64,000 nt of DNA. It comes from Laburnicola sp. R22_1. Lineage: Eukaryota > Ascomycota > Dothideomycetes > Pleosporales > Didymosphaeriaceae. Shown here one piece after another: positions 23,525-35,821 of this stretch. A program made the translations under genes and the position numbers. Position 1 is the stretch's first letter. Each line of letters begins with the position of its first letter. The notes beneath the pieces are model-generated. The model had not been told where the DNA came from, did no database searches, and was given only the letters and a program-made list of their open reading frames with translations. The stretch spans positions 1,240,001 through 1,304,000 of the forward strand of contig JACONQ010000021.1 of assembly GCA_014281115.1 (NCBI GenBank). Reading direction: 5' to 3'.

Positions 23525-25240
23525 CTACGCCTATTTATAAAGAGCTTATTATAGATAATTATAACTTATAAAATAGTTCCAGTTATAATAAGTCTACTAA
23601 ATCTATAGAAAACTATTCTATAGATAATAATATTATAGATACTACTATAAATACTAGCTCTAATCCTATAGTCAATATACCTCATATGGATAAACAACTA
23701 TTAAAGGATTTTATGCCTTATTACTTATTAGTTAATAATAATAGTTTAGACTTTAGTTTATCTGCTATTTTATTTAATAAAGAACCTAATGCTTCTAAAG
23801 ATTCTATTACTAGTAATAATTTAGAATGGATTAAAGCTATAGAACTAGAAATTAGTTCTTTAGTAAAATAAAATACTTGGCTTATAACTAAATTACCTAG
23901 TAATAGAAAAGCTCTAAAAGGTAGATAGATTTATAAATTAAAAACTAATAAAGATATTAAGATTATTAAGTATAAGGCTAGGTGGGTAGTTAAAGACTTT
24001 AGTTAAACCTATAGCTTAGACTACCTAGAAATCTTTGCAAATACCACTAGGCTAGAAATAATTAAATTACTATTATTTCTAGCTATATTTAATAATCTAG
24101 AAAAAGGCAATAGGACTTTAAAAATGCTTTTGTCTATGCTACTATAGATAAAGAAATTTATGTAGAACAACCTTATAGTTTTCTAAATAATAATAAAATT
24201 ATTATTAATAATAGTGATTTAATAGAAGACTATTACTCTATTAATTCTAATATTAATAGTAATAAATCTATAGTTTGTAAGCTTAATAAAGCTTTATATA
24301 GATTAAAACAATTACCTAGACTATAGTATAACTTGTTAGCTAATAAGTTTAAAGAGTTGGTTTCCTACCTATTATTTTAGAATAAGGAGTTTTCCTTAAT
24401 GCTAAAATTAATATAATAATAGTAGAATACGTAGACGATATACTAGTATAAGGACCTAATTTAAAACTTATTAATTTTATAAAAGATAGTCTTAAGAATC
24501 TAGATATGGATCTAGAAGACTTAGGTGAAGTCTCTTATTTTCTAGGCTTAGACATTAATAAAACTAAAGATAGTATTAGTTTAAGTCAAACTAAATATCT
24601 TAATAATATACTTAGAAAGTATAATAAATTAAATTTAAATCCTGTTAGTTCTCTTAGTAAGCCAGGAATTAAATTAAATAAAAATACTAGCCAAGCAACA
24701 GATAAAGAAATTAATTACTACCAATAACAAATAGGTAGTTTAATATATTTATCTAGTAAAACTAGGCCACATATAGCCTACGCAGTTAATAATTGTGCTA
24801 GATTTATGTCTAATCCAAATTCTTCTCACTATACTACTCTAGAGAGAATTTGGAAGTATTTAATAATACTATAACTAAAAACTAATCTAAATCTAGTAAT
24901 AATCTATTTAATCTAATAGGTTACGTAGATCCAGATTGGGGGGGTAATTTAGTAGAAAGAAAAAGTACTAGTGACTTTATTTGTACTATTATTAATACCC
25001 CCATTAGTTAGTCTACTAAATTACAAAACTCTGTAGTACTATCTAGTTACGAGGCAGAGTATATAGCTATTAAAGATGCCTTAAAAGAGTATATTTATTT
25101 AATAAATATTTTTAAACTTTTAAATATTAATAATAATATTAAAAGGTATTATCTATTCTGTGATAATTAACCTGCTATTAAGTTAGCTAAAATCCAGAAT
25201 ACTATTCTAAATCTAAACATATTAATATACAACATCACTA

Positions 25241-27091
25241 ACGTGTTTACAAGCGTGCCGTTAGTACAAGCGAGCCGTTAACCCTACCAACTTTCTACAC
25301 TTAAAAAGCCACGTAGTTTAACAACACATCAAAATTCTATTAATATAATAGCTTTCCTAAATTAAGCAGTATCTATAGAAGCCTTCTTGCACGTACGTAA
25401 GTTGTGCCCAGGCTCCCTGCAGCGCGTGCAGCGCGCTGAAGCCTGCCAGCTTGCACCTAACCGCGCCTGGCTATACCGCGTTTCTCCCTCTAGTTGCTGC
25501 TTAACAGCCTTCTGAGCAATAATATCCTCTCCCTCTGCCTTTAATAGAGTGCCTCACTTCTAGATCTACTTCTTTTTACGCTGTTTACGCGTTATAACTA
25601 CCTTATTTGCCCTTTATAAACTAGCTATTTTATCGCGCATAATTACTATTAAATGCGCCATTCTCTTAGCCCCTCTTGTAAGCTAATTAAGCAACTAGAT
25701 AACTAATGTAGGAGAGGATCCTTAATGCCTTTAGATCCGCTTACGAACTAGAGTTAACTAAGCGCCTAGCTCGCGCGCGTTGCTTGGTGTTGCAGACTCC
25801 TATAGGGTCTCTAGTAGGGCTGCTGGCGACAGCGTACGAAGCTTCACATTAAGCTTTAATATCACTGCCTCTAGATTGTGTGGGACTAGCCTAGCGCCTT
25901 AAAAGCTTGCGCAGATATTCTCCTTTGTAATTGACTGGTTGTAGGCGGCGCAGAAGGCTAGTAGGAACTTAAGCTTAGTGATATAGTTAATATGGTTGCG
26001 TATTAGGCCCTTAACCTGGCGCCCGTACGCCCGCTTTAACGGCGAGAAACAGCCAATGTTAAGCGGTTGCAGAAGGTATAACGAATGTGGCGGCATACAG
26101 AGAGTGTAGATCTTGTTCTTCTTATAGATCTCCTAGAATTCGAGCAAGTTGTGACTCTTATAGCCGTTAAGTATTAGTAGCTAACGCGCGCCCACTCTAC
26201 GCTCTACTATATACTTAATAAAATACTATAGCCAGGTAACACTAAGCTTGTTTGTAGTCTAGCCATTGTCGCTAAGACTAATAGCCTAGTTACCTAGTAT
26301 ATCGTCGCCCTTGTACCAGGCAGAGAGGTGGTACTGGCCAGCGAAGATAATAAAGGGCGGGATTGCCCACCTAGCAGTGTTAATTCCGTGGATCGCCGTT
26401 ACCCACTCACAATTGCCTGGCTGGATCGCTTTTGGCCAGCCACGCCTCTCTGAGCTAGTAACGACTAGCTAGGAGGATATTTTACCTATTAGAAAGCCAG
26501 TCTCGTCGAAGTTGAAGGTATCCTCGTCGCAGATACCGTAGGTGGCCTTTATACGTGCTACTAGCTCAAACCAGGCCTGTATAACTGTCAGGTCCTCGCA
26601 GAGGGCTCGCTGTCGATTGTAGGGTCGATTAAATCGCGTTATGAGGCTGTCTGTTCGCTTAACAAAGTTCCTAGGCTACTACTAGCCAACATAGCCTGCG
26701 CTGCGCTTAGTGAGCAGCTTATTTGCTATATCTTGTATAGCACCTAGAGTGGGCGCAAAGCCTCGCGAATCTAGGTTAAGTATTTGCTTAACAATCACCT
26801 CCTCTTCTAGATTAGTAAGCTTCTTTGATTTGGGCTGGTAATCGCGTCGCGCAGTAATTCCGGCGCGTTGGTCGCGCAGCGTTGATTGAGGGACGTTAAA
26901 CGTTAAGGCAGCGCGATTTTCGCTCTAAATCTGATTTTTATTAATAGCTGAGATAGTAAGGAAGATATCTCCTTCGTTATAGGGCAATTGAGTTGTAGTT
27001 AGTTAAGGCATTGTAGTTTGCTTATCGCGCGTTACGGAAAGTTGGTGGGGTTGACGGCTCGCTTGTACTAACGGCACGCTTATAAATACGT
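25241..27091 (-). mobile_element. Pogo/Fot1-like element, family B copy inside Copia 2
   Basis: A complete 1851-bp copy with ends ACGTGTTTACAAGCGTGCCG and its inverse, flanked by TA (25239-25240 and 27092-27093). It is the least mutated B copy in the window and preserves GC-rich stretches that have become AT-rich in the copies at 1-935 and 60760-62622. It lies antisense to the host Copia element. Confidence 0.92.
25362..27011 (-). pseudogene. Family B transposase in the Copia 2 insertion
   Basis: ATG at 27009-27011 begins the same 550-residue transposase as at 2311-3960. Recognisable parts: HTH/CENP-B region (about 26.7-26.9 kb); the first acid in the FNFDETGFLIG region (about 26490), with Asp kept; second-acid block LLILNGYKSH (about 26165) with Asn; third-acid block LLQPLNIGCFSPLKRAYGR (26025-26080) with Asn; and a zinc knuckle near 25400-25440 (Cys-rich, GHNLRTC). 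An open stretch at 25899-26096 is in frame with the start. The terminal stop lies one base out of frame with it, so a small indel is likely between. Confidence 0.82.
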
Positions 27092-27738
27092 TATAAAAGA
27101 GAAAAGATTATAGAAGGTTTAATTAATTTAGACTATATTAGTACTAAAGAGTAACCTGCAGATGTCTTTACTAAAAGTCTAAATACTATAGCTTTTAAAT
27201 AAGCCATAGATAAAATTAATCTAATAAAGGATTAAGTAAGGGTTTCCTATTAAAAGGTTTTCCCTTTAGTTATCTATTAAGAAACTATAAATTATAATTA
27301 AGTTTTTCCTAATAAAGGTTTTCTCTTTAAGTTATCTATTTAGAAACTTTAAAAATAAAATAAAGGCCTAAAACTATAAACCTAAAAGGTTATAGAATCA
27401 AAATAGAAGTTTTACTTGTTAAAAGCTTTTTATCTTCTAACTATTTATATATAACTTTGCGTTAGTAAACTAATAGACTAAGTTATTATTTAAATACATC
27501 TACTATTATTATTTTGCGTTAGGACGCTAATAGACTAAATATATAAATAGAGATTTAAAAAGGTTTTATACTAAGAAGTATTTTTTTCTTATATAAGAAC
27601 TAATTAAACTAGTTACTTATAAAGAGGTTTTAATTGTTCCCTCTATATAAAACTATATAAAACTATATTATATAAATATAGTAATAGTAAAAATACTATT
27701 ACTATATTTAATATATGCTAATAAGTATTAAAGGGGTG

Positions 27739-28179
27739 TGTTAAAATATAAAGCTAAAAGTAATTTTACGTTATTAAGCTTTTATTTTATAGTAATACTT
27801 ATTCTCTATTATATAGTAGTGTAACAAGTAGTTACATATCTTTTAGCACATTGTCTAGTTTAAGATTAGATAAAAACGGACAGTCTAGAAAGTCTAGACT
27901 TTAGGATTTTCTTTATCTTATTAATTACGTGTTATTGCGTGATTTTAGATAAAGAACTATTAGTTTCCTAAAGTAGAACTTAATAACTTTCTAGCACGTG
28001 TATAGTCACGTGAATTTATCTATATAAACAAGCCAAAATCCCGAGTTAGAAAAATTTATCTAAGTTGGTTATCTTACTATCTATCTTACTAAGAATACTA
28101 TTTACCTTATTATATAAGTATTTTATACTTATTATATTACTACCTACCTACCTTCCACTATATTACGTAATCTATTTCA
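27739..28179 (+). repeat. Probable 3' LTR of Copia 2
   Basis: After the purine run AAAGGGGTG the sequence TGTTAAAATATAAAG begins an LTR-like segment of about 440 bases, ending near CTATTTCA. It contains a TATA-like box (TATATAAA, about 28021). No second copy exists in the window, so both borders are estimates. Confidence 0.5.
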
Positions 28180-29480
28180 ATAATATATAGATATATATAA
28201 TATTAAAGTTCTATAAAAGATATTATAAACTCTAAAAAGATAAAAAGTATACTAACTATACTATAGTTTATTTCTAGAAAGAGCTTAAGAAGAGCAACTA
28301 ATACCTTATAACTCTTTAAGAGCGTAAGAATATAGTAGCTCTAGCCTACTAAGCAAACCTAGAGGACTAGAACACTTGTCTTATTTAGGTTAAAGCTTAG
28401 AAATACTTTTGTCTCGCTTTCTAGGATTATAAAATTCCTTATAGATATATTATTGCTATCTATTAGTTTATTAATACTAAACCTAAGAATTATATTGCTA
28501 AGTTTTATAAGATATCTAAGTATTATAAGCAGTATAAGTACTCTCTATTACTAGTTTTACGAGATAATCTTAAACCTAATAGCAGTATAAAGCCACCTTC
28601 TTACGCCCCCGTAAGAGGTTGCCTAGTCTAGAAAAGGATAAAGCGACGGACGCAGGAGATAGAGGCCTAGAAACTTAGAAATCTAGCATTGTTAGGTAGT
28701 TAGAAGGAGTAATAGGATAAGGCTTAAAACCGCTATTAATTAGGCGTAATATATTTTCTACAATGTCTAAATGTATTAAATTATCCTATTTAGATTATAC
28801 CTACCTAGCGCTGCCCTAAACAAATTATACCTAATTAAGGGGTATTATCTTAACTTCTTAATTAAAGTGTATCTAGCCTATCTTTTATTACCTAGCTACT
28901 AGACTTATAAGAGCATAGTACCTTATAGTAATAGATTAGAACTATATAAGCAAGTCTTATAGAAATTAAGGTAATAAGAGAACGCCACTAAGCTAAGAGA
29001 ATTAGACCTGCTAGGCGAGCAGTAAATAGGTATAGGAACAAAAATAATAAATATAGTTAACCTTATAAAGCATAGGTATCTATAATAGAAGTAGAATATT
29101 TAACCTTATAGTACCTATCTTCTAAACCGCCATTCTCCTAGCTAATTATAGACTAGCAGCTATAGCTAGATAAGAATAAACTGCAAAGCAGTAGCAGCTC
29201 TTAAGTAGATCTAGCCGCTTCTTAAGCTACTTATATTAGTTCTACTATTACAAATAATATCTTTGTATTTGGGATATCTAACTCTATTCTTAATACTACT
29301 ATTAATGTTATATTAAGCCTACTAGGAAGAAATAAAAGACTTATAGCAAGTAGAGATAAAAAAGAGAGTAGTGTCTAAAGCAAAGAGCCTTTAGCCCTAT
29401 TAACACAATTATAAAAAAGAGCTTAAATAGGATAGGTATAAGACTATAGATTAAGATTTAGATCTATTATAATATAAAAA
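28180..29480. other. AT-rich degraded tract
   Basis: Decayed sequence with stops in all frames and slightly better-preserved patches (for example 28590-28720). I recognise no domain. Confidence 0.45.
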
Positions 29481-29489
29481 TTAACTCTT

Positions 29490-30440
29490 CCCTTTATATA
29501 AAACTACTACTACTCTTATCTACTATCTAAGAGCGTCTAGAGGAGACGCAAAGCCCACTAACAGAATAGTAGTATTTAGAATAGGGGCTATAGCATATAA
29601 GATAGAAGTAGTAATATTTAGAATATTTTATAAGCTAAGATTATATATATAGTAGTGTATTTAAAATAGTAGTAGATAGAAAATAATTATGCTAAGTAGT
29701 AATATGGCGGAAATTTGCTACGTATCTAGAGAATACTATATACTATCTTCTTATGCTAAGATATTCTTAAGGCTACTTTGCACAAATAAAGTTAGAGCAT
29801 ATATTTCTAGTTACTAAGCTTCGTTAAATTATAGAAGCGTCTTCTTATATAATAAAGCTAGTTTTTAAGTATATTAGCTCTAATAACGTAGGTCTAGATA
29901 GCAAAAAGCTTTGCTAAATCTAGGCGCTGCTATGCCTCTTATATATAGGCGGCATAAATTATAATTTTACAAAGTAGTAAGCTAGTACCTAGAAGCTAAT
30001 ATTTTAAATACGCTGTATTAGTGTTGCGTTTGTATATTATTTATGTTTATACCTCTCTATAGATTTATAATAAAAATTACTATAGCGCTAATATTACTAT
30101 TAACTAATTTGTTAAAGCCTTTAAATATTAGTTTAGCTTACTACTCTAATTAATTCGCATATCTTTAGAGTAAGCTTAATTTTATAGGCTTAGGAGTAAT
30201 AGCTAGTAGAAAGAGATTCTACTATAATTATTAAGAGGTAGGTTTAAGTTAAATATAGTTATCCTAGGAGTTTCTCTAGCCTTATAACTATGCGATATTT
30301 CTACTAGCTATATTTTATTTTATACTAGCACTAATTAGGCTTTTATATAATTAGCTATACAGAATTAAATATAAGCTATTCCTAATTAAAAATAGCCTAA
30401 AACAGAGAGAGCTTACGTTCAGCTTTATAGTATATCTGCT
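29490..30440 (+). pseudogene. Degenerate coding frame of unknown family
   Basis: In one plus-strand frame from about 29490 to 30440 nearly all interruptions are TAA or TAG, with ordinary protein-like runs between (ASRGDAKPTNRIVVFRIG, NLGAAMPLIYRRHKL, SKLNFIGLGVIASRKRF). This is what RIP leaves of a Gln/Trp-containing ORF. I do not recognise the protein. It precedes a minisatellite (30442-30712) and may belong with the longer frame at 31829-34040 to one lost mobile element, but the frames differ. A minus-strand gene cannot be excluded. Confidence 0.3.
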
Positions 30441-30441
30441 A

Positions 30442-30712
30442 GAGCCACCTTAGTACTACTACCCTTCTAGTGCTGCCACCTCTATATTTAGAATAGTAGC
30501 AGCACTATAAAGGTAGTAGTACTATAAAAGTAGCAGCACTAAAGAGGTGGCAGCACTAGAGGGGTGGTAGCACTAGAGGGATAGTAGTATAAAAAGGGTG
30601 GTAGTACTAGAAGAGTGGCAGCACTAAAGGAGTAGCAGCACTAAAGAGGTGGCAGCACTAAAGGGGTAGCAGCACTAGAGGGGTAGTAGCACCATAGATG
30701 TAGTAGCACTAC
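30442..30712. repeat. Minisatellite of 17-18 bp units with an inverted arm
   Basis: About twelve diverged copies of GTGGCAGCACTAAAGGG-like units run from about 30495 to 30712. Just upstream (30442-30482) the same units lie in inverted orientation (CCACCTTAGTACTACTACCC, then TTCTAGTGCTGCCACCTC), so the region can fold into a long imperfect hairpin. Confidence 0.75.
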
Positions 30713-31828
30713 TAATAGCACCTTTACCTTAATAAATAGGCTTTCTTATCCCTAACTACTATAATATTAAAAGAAAGAAATTACAGCACCTTATATTAAT
30801 AGTTACCTACTTTTTTTATATAGACTTGTGTAGAAAGAATTTAAGATATATTAAATAAAAGCTTAAAATAGTTTATATGTAGTGTTTTGTATATTACTAA
30901 AGAAGTTACTAAGAGTAATATATAAAGAAGACTTAATATTGCATAGGATATACTTACTACCACTAGTAAGAAAGCAGCACCTTAAAATAAAAGTAGTAAT
31001 AGGAGGTGTAGAGCAAAATTTCTATACCTACTACTACTAAACTATATGGTGCTTAGAGAGTAGTATATTATAATACACTTTATTACACTTATACTTTGTA
31101 ACCCTACTTTATCTCTAAGAACTAATTTAGCCGTTAGCTTACTATATCTAACCCCTTGTAGCTAGTATAATTACTAATAAGCTAATAGGCTTTAATAAAA
31201 ACTTCTCTATTAGAGGGGGTTTTTTTTACTTAGGGCGGCTATGCAAAGTACTAGCTAACTAGATAAGTTTTTATTAAGATTTCTATACCTAGAGGTTTCC
31301 TTATTTACTACTTTCCCTAGTAATTATAGTACTTATATATAAGCTTTTTAAAGTGCGTCCCTTTTTACTACTTTTATTCTATATTACCGAGACTACCTAG
31401 GCTATATCTACTATAAATTACCTAAGGTCGTTACGATTAATTAGCTTACTTTAAGATAGCCCTTTTATTTTATTATTCTGCCTTACTAGTTTTGTAAAAG
31501 AAACCTCTACACCTCTAAAATCCCATTAATTTTATATATATTGCGTTTTAAGTTATAATAAGTTCTAGTTATTTATTCCCTCCCTTTATTATTAAAGAAG
31601 TTTATCTTTAAACTTCTTCGCTTAGGTTATATAGCAATCGTCGGCTTGCCAAACACCTTTTTTACCCTTTTTTTAAGTTTAAGGTTAAAGTAAATTAAGA
31701 TAAAAGATTATTATATACTATATACAGTACCTAATTCTAATTAAAGACTAATCCTAAATACTACCTAATAATACAATTATAGGTTAAACTCACTCGCACC
31801 CTATTTATACCTTATAAGCTTTTAACCT

Positions 31829-34040
31829 ATGCAAAGTTTACTTATAGCGTACACAGCATACCTAGCTTATTACTACTACTATTATTAGTTATTTGTGCTC
31901 ACGCGCTAAATAAGCTAACTTAATAGTAATAATAGTAATAATACTTAGAATAATCTTATAGATCTATATAACGCTTTTACTACTATATAGCTTGTTAATA
32001 AAGACCTTATTATTCTCCTTTTACGTCTCTTACTAGATAATTCTACTACTAATAAGGAGTAATTATATCTACTAAAGTAGAAATTTAACCTTATAGTTCT
32101 TTGTAAACTAGATAAGCTACTAACCTAACCAGTATACTAGGACTACCTTATAAATAGTTAAATATACTCGCCCCTTGCGCTAAATAAGTATCTAAACAGA
32201 ATAGAATTTTAGCATAGTTACTTTAACAGCCTCTTTAATAGTAGCAGCGCAAATCTTTAGTATATACTCTTTAGTAATAGTAAGTACTTCTTTAAAAATA
32301 ATATTAATACTTAGATAAATAATAGGGTGTAGGCGTAGAGATATAATAGTAGGAGATTTATTAAGGACAACCTTAATATAGTAATAGGGCGATAGTGTAT
32401 CTATTACATATTACTCTTATTCCACTACTTATAAGAAACATACCTATTAATATATTAACTTATATTATTTATAATAATCTAGATAGCAGTTTACAACTTA
32501 GGATAGTAGAGAAGAAATAGCTTATAGCGTAGCTGCGCTAAAGTCTTATCTTCTCTAAAGTTTTAAGTAGCCTCTTTATAAAGATTTTGCTTATAGGAGC
32601 AGCCCTATACTAAAACTACTAAGCTTGCTTAGCAGTTTAAATGCGCTTTTTTTATAATTACCTTTTTTACGCTCTTTATAATTACTAAGCAGGGGGCTCT
32701 GCTTTTTTTGTTATGTTATTTAAGATAAAAGCCTTTGTTGTACTACTCCTAGATAGTTAATTTAATGCCACATAACAATACTCTTTAATAAATACTCTAA
32801 GAGACGTATCTAGTCTCTAATTTACTAGCATGGTTGTTTATATATGCTTAATTAATTAAAGTGTAACTTGGCTTAGGGAACTAATGTTAGACTAACTATA
32901 TAATTTCTAGTTATCTAATTATATACCTACGTCCTAACAGTTTATATCTAGTAGAAGTAAAAGAAGAGATTAGGCACTTATATAGCTTGGAAGGGCTATA
33001 AATAGCACTATAACTCTAACCTAAGGGGTCTATCAGAATTCTAGAGAATTTTATAGGCTTCTAGCTAATTAAATATATTTCTATTATACTATTATATAAG
33101 GTTAACTAAAGTAAAATAATATTTATTTTAATAGTTACTATAATATCTATATAAAGTCCTCTAGAAACTCTAACAACTACTAATACTCTTTAAATATATT
33201 ACTCTACTTCTCTACATTTTGTGTATATTTAGTAATAGTAATTAAGACTATCTTACTAAGCTATAGCAAGGAAGGTAGCCTTTTTTAATTAAGCACTTAA
33301 CTAGAGGGTCTAGTAGACAACTAAGATTAACGCCTTATAAATATATATTAATTATATACGTTATAAAAACTACTATTATTTCCTTAGTGAATATAGTACT
33401 ATTACTATATACTTAGTAAGCTTACTGTCTATTTAGAATAATTACCTATATTTAAATTACAAAGCTAGGGTAACAAGCTATTAGAATACCTAACCTAAGG
33501 TAAGTAACTACTATACACTATTATTTCCTAATTTGTTTATACTTATATAGGCTAGTTTAGTATTATTACTATACGCGCAAATTAATATTTTTAGAGCAAT
33601 ATATATTCTTAAGGATTTTGTCTATTATAATGCTAGCTATAGTCCTATTATATAAATATTAACTTAATAAGTCTAGATTACTTAGTAAACTAACGCGTAA
33701 TTACTTAAAGTAGTAATAGAAAATAATCCTTACTATTTGCAGCCTAAAAGGATCTAATATAGAATTCTACTTAAGTACTTTAGTATAGTAGAAACTATTA
33801 ACTTAAAGAGCTTTCTATTGCTATTTCGCCACTAGTTAGGTTTATTAATAAAGGGCAATCCTAAAGGCTATTCTAACTCTAGCTAAGATAAAAGTATTTA
33901 ATAAAGCTTCTAGTATCCTCTTATAGAAATAAGTTACTAAGTTTTATAATCTCTATTATAGTCTTATCTTTAAGGGGATCTTAAGTATAGTTACTAAATA
34001 CTAACACTAAGATAGTAAATACTCTAAAAAATAGTGTGCC
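31829..34040 (+). pseudogene. Long degenerate coding frame of unknown family
   Basis: Starting at an ATG at 31829, positions 31961, 32753, 32942 and 33713 all lie in the same plus-strand frame, and protein-like sequence persists for about 2.2 kb, with interruptions mainly TAA/TAG. Typical runs are LLLRLLLDNSTTNKE, KYLNRIEF, NLLAWLFIYA, LVEVKEEIRHLYSLEG and VVIENNPYYL. The original protein would have exceeded 700 residues. I do not recognise a family. A transposon-encoded protein is the likeliest reading given the surroundings, and a decayed host gene is the alternative. The Tc1-like element at 34496 lies just downstream. Confidence 0.42.
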
Positions 34041-34495
34041 ACTTTATAAAGAATATAGCGTATAATATTATAAAGTAGATATATTTAAAGTAAGTTAGTA
34101 GTATAGAAAAATTATAGAATAAAATATCCTAAATTAGAAACTATAAAGTAAAAAAGGAAGAAGTAGATATACAGCACAAGGGCAAAAGGGGTAGAAGAAT
34201 CTAGACGTACTATTCTTAATAGAGCAAAGTAAGGGCCTATTATATACTAGACTATTTAGCTTACACTAGAATATACTATATAGAGCCCTATAGGGCGTTA
34301 TAAAAAGGCATAATATATAGAAGTGGCTGCCCCTACTATGGCTATGCTTATTACTAAGCAGGTTTTAAAGGATTTCTCTCTTACAACCTACTAAGAATAA
34401 ATTATATAATATTTTCTTTAGAGCGTAGTTTAATAACGCTAAGCCTTTTATATTAAAATAAGCTGTATAAAGTTTGTTTTAGAGGCTATTAGATA

Positions 34496-35819
34496 CAGTA
34501 CTAAGCCAAAAGTCTGTTCCCCGCAGGGGTAAGCGAGGTCCGCCATCATCACCACTCCGTCGCGCAGAGCGCTCCGGCACCCCCAATATCGCTCCCGGAG
34601 AGTTGATAATTAATATAGAGATAATTATTTGATCAATATTTTGTTTAATACCCGCGCGCACGCCAGAGAGCAAGTAGGCGGCGCAGCATACTAAGTATAA
34701 GCTTGCGAATCAGCGAATCAGGGATCCTACGCCAGCAATCTTTCAACGCCGCGCAGAAGGTCTCAAAGTCCTCGTCGCTGTCGCCAAGGTCGCCTATATT
34801 GGGGTAACGCTTATAGAGTTCTCTCTTAAGGGACCACTAGAGATGTTCGATAGGGTTGATATTGGGGGAATAACGCGGCCACTTGATCAGTTGTATGCCG
34901 TGTTCCGCCAAAAAATCAAGCGACTGTCGCGCCCTGTAGATGGGCGCGTTGTCGTGCATATAGATATCTCCTGCGTAATAATTACAGAGGAGTCCTTCGC
35001 GTAGAGCTTCAATATAACTCTATACGCTGTATCCTTTGCGACGAGCTGCTGGGTCCCTGGGCATGATTACTAAGGGACTCCGCCAAACCCGCCCTCTCCA
35101 ATTAAGCCAGATACTCGCCCACACCATTGCCGCGCAAGATCTTAATATAACTGTCTCCTTAATTATTTTATGTCTCTATTTCTTGTGTGGGAGGCGAAAA
35201 ACCTATGTAGGTGTGCCGCTAGAGCGTCTTTGAATAGAGCACTTATCTAAGAACTGGAAGGGCTGTCCGCGCCAATCCTAATTGCGATATTCCCATTCGA
35301 ATTGACGCCTCTTCTGGGCCACCGCGCGAGTGATCTTGGGCTTCCGCGCTGCCTGGAAGTTGGTTAGGCTCTCTGCCTTTAATGCGCGATATGCAGTTAT
35401 TTAAGAGATGCGGCGGAGGGAGGCCTTGCGGAGGAGGGCTAGGTATTCGATCCTTGGGTTTTTTTGTGCCTCTTAATAGAGTACACGCTTGTTATATGTA
35501 TTAAGCGCCTAGGGACGCCCTAATTAAGGCCGCGATTAATTGTAGTGTTGTTCTCTATATCTCTGAAGTGTTTTGTTAATGTAGCAACGCGTACAGTTAA
35601 ACTCCTCAGCCAACTCCCGCAATGACGCGCCCGCCTCACACTTCGCGATAATTAAATCCTGTTGCTGGACAGATAATTCGGCATTGCGGCGACGATTTCC
35701 TAAAATTTCTACACCAAAAGAGCTCATATTGGTGGAGTAATGTAGTGTTGAAAATAGGGTGTTGGTGTTGGTGTACGCGCGTTAGCGTGTTGGGGGAACA
35801 GACTTTTGGCTTGGCACTG
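34496..35819 (-). mobile_element. Tc1/IS630-like element, family E
   Basis: A 1324-bp element with ends CAGTRCYAAGCCAAAAGTCT (34496) and the inverse ending at 35819, flanked by TA at 34494-34495 and 35820-35821. One transposase lies on the minus strand. Its base composition is clearly richer in GC than both flanks, and it has few stop codons, so it is younger or was less exposed to RIP. Confidence 0.9.
34645..35727 (-). pseudogene. Family E transposase (DD34E, IS630/Tc1 superfamily)
   Basis: ATG 35725-35727 to TAA 34645-34647 gives a 361-codon frame, the usual length for this family, with no frameshift and about eight premature stops. N-terminal HTH: NAELSVQQQDLIIAKCEAG (residues about 16-34), then SLRELAEEFNCTRCYINKTL. 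The first acid is in FLDKCSIQRR, the second in IYMHDNAPIYRAR, and the third in YSPNINPIEHLW. All three catalytic acids are kept, unlike in the pogo families here. It cuts and pastes its element at TA. The stops make this copy inactive unless read through. Confidence 0.85.
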
Positions 35820-35821
35820 TA

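Larger units (their letters stand above)
23686..27240 (+). pseudogene. Copia 2 reverse transcriptase/RNase H, interrupted
   Basis: Reverse-transcriptase blocks in order: LEWIKAIELEISSLVK (open 23686-23871), IYKLKTNKDIKIIKYKARWV, CKLNKALYRLKQLPR, a YVDDILV active-site box near 24430 with both Asp kept, then DLGEVSYFLGLDI (open 24506-24727). RNase H follows with YEAEYIAIKDALKE and SKHINIQHH. At 25239-25240 a TA inside a Tyr codon is duplicated around the B element. Beyond it the frame resumes with KREKIIEGL and ADVFTKSLN (27096-27190). Only a few in-frame stops and frame changes are seen besides the insertion. Confidence 0.78.
23525..28179 (+). mobile_element. Ty1/Copia retrotransposon 2, 5'-truncated, split by a B element
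   Basis: Reverse transcriptase and RNase H coding sequence of a second, unrelated Copia element begins directly after the Copia 1 LTR. It is interrupted at 25241-27091 by a family-B transposon and resumes to about 27240. A long AT-rich tail follows, then a purine run AAAGGGG (about 27730) and an LTR-like segment from about 27739. Gag, protease and integrase are missing. The coding part is very AT-rich yet has fewer stops than Copia 1. Confidence 0.78.
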
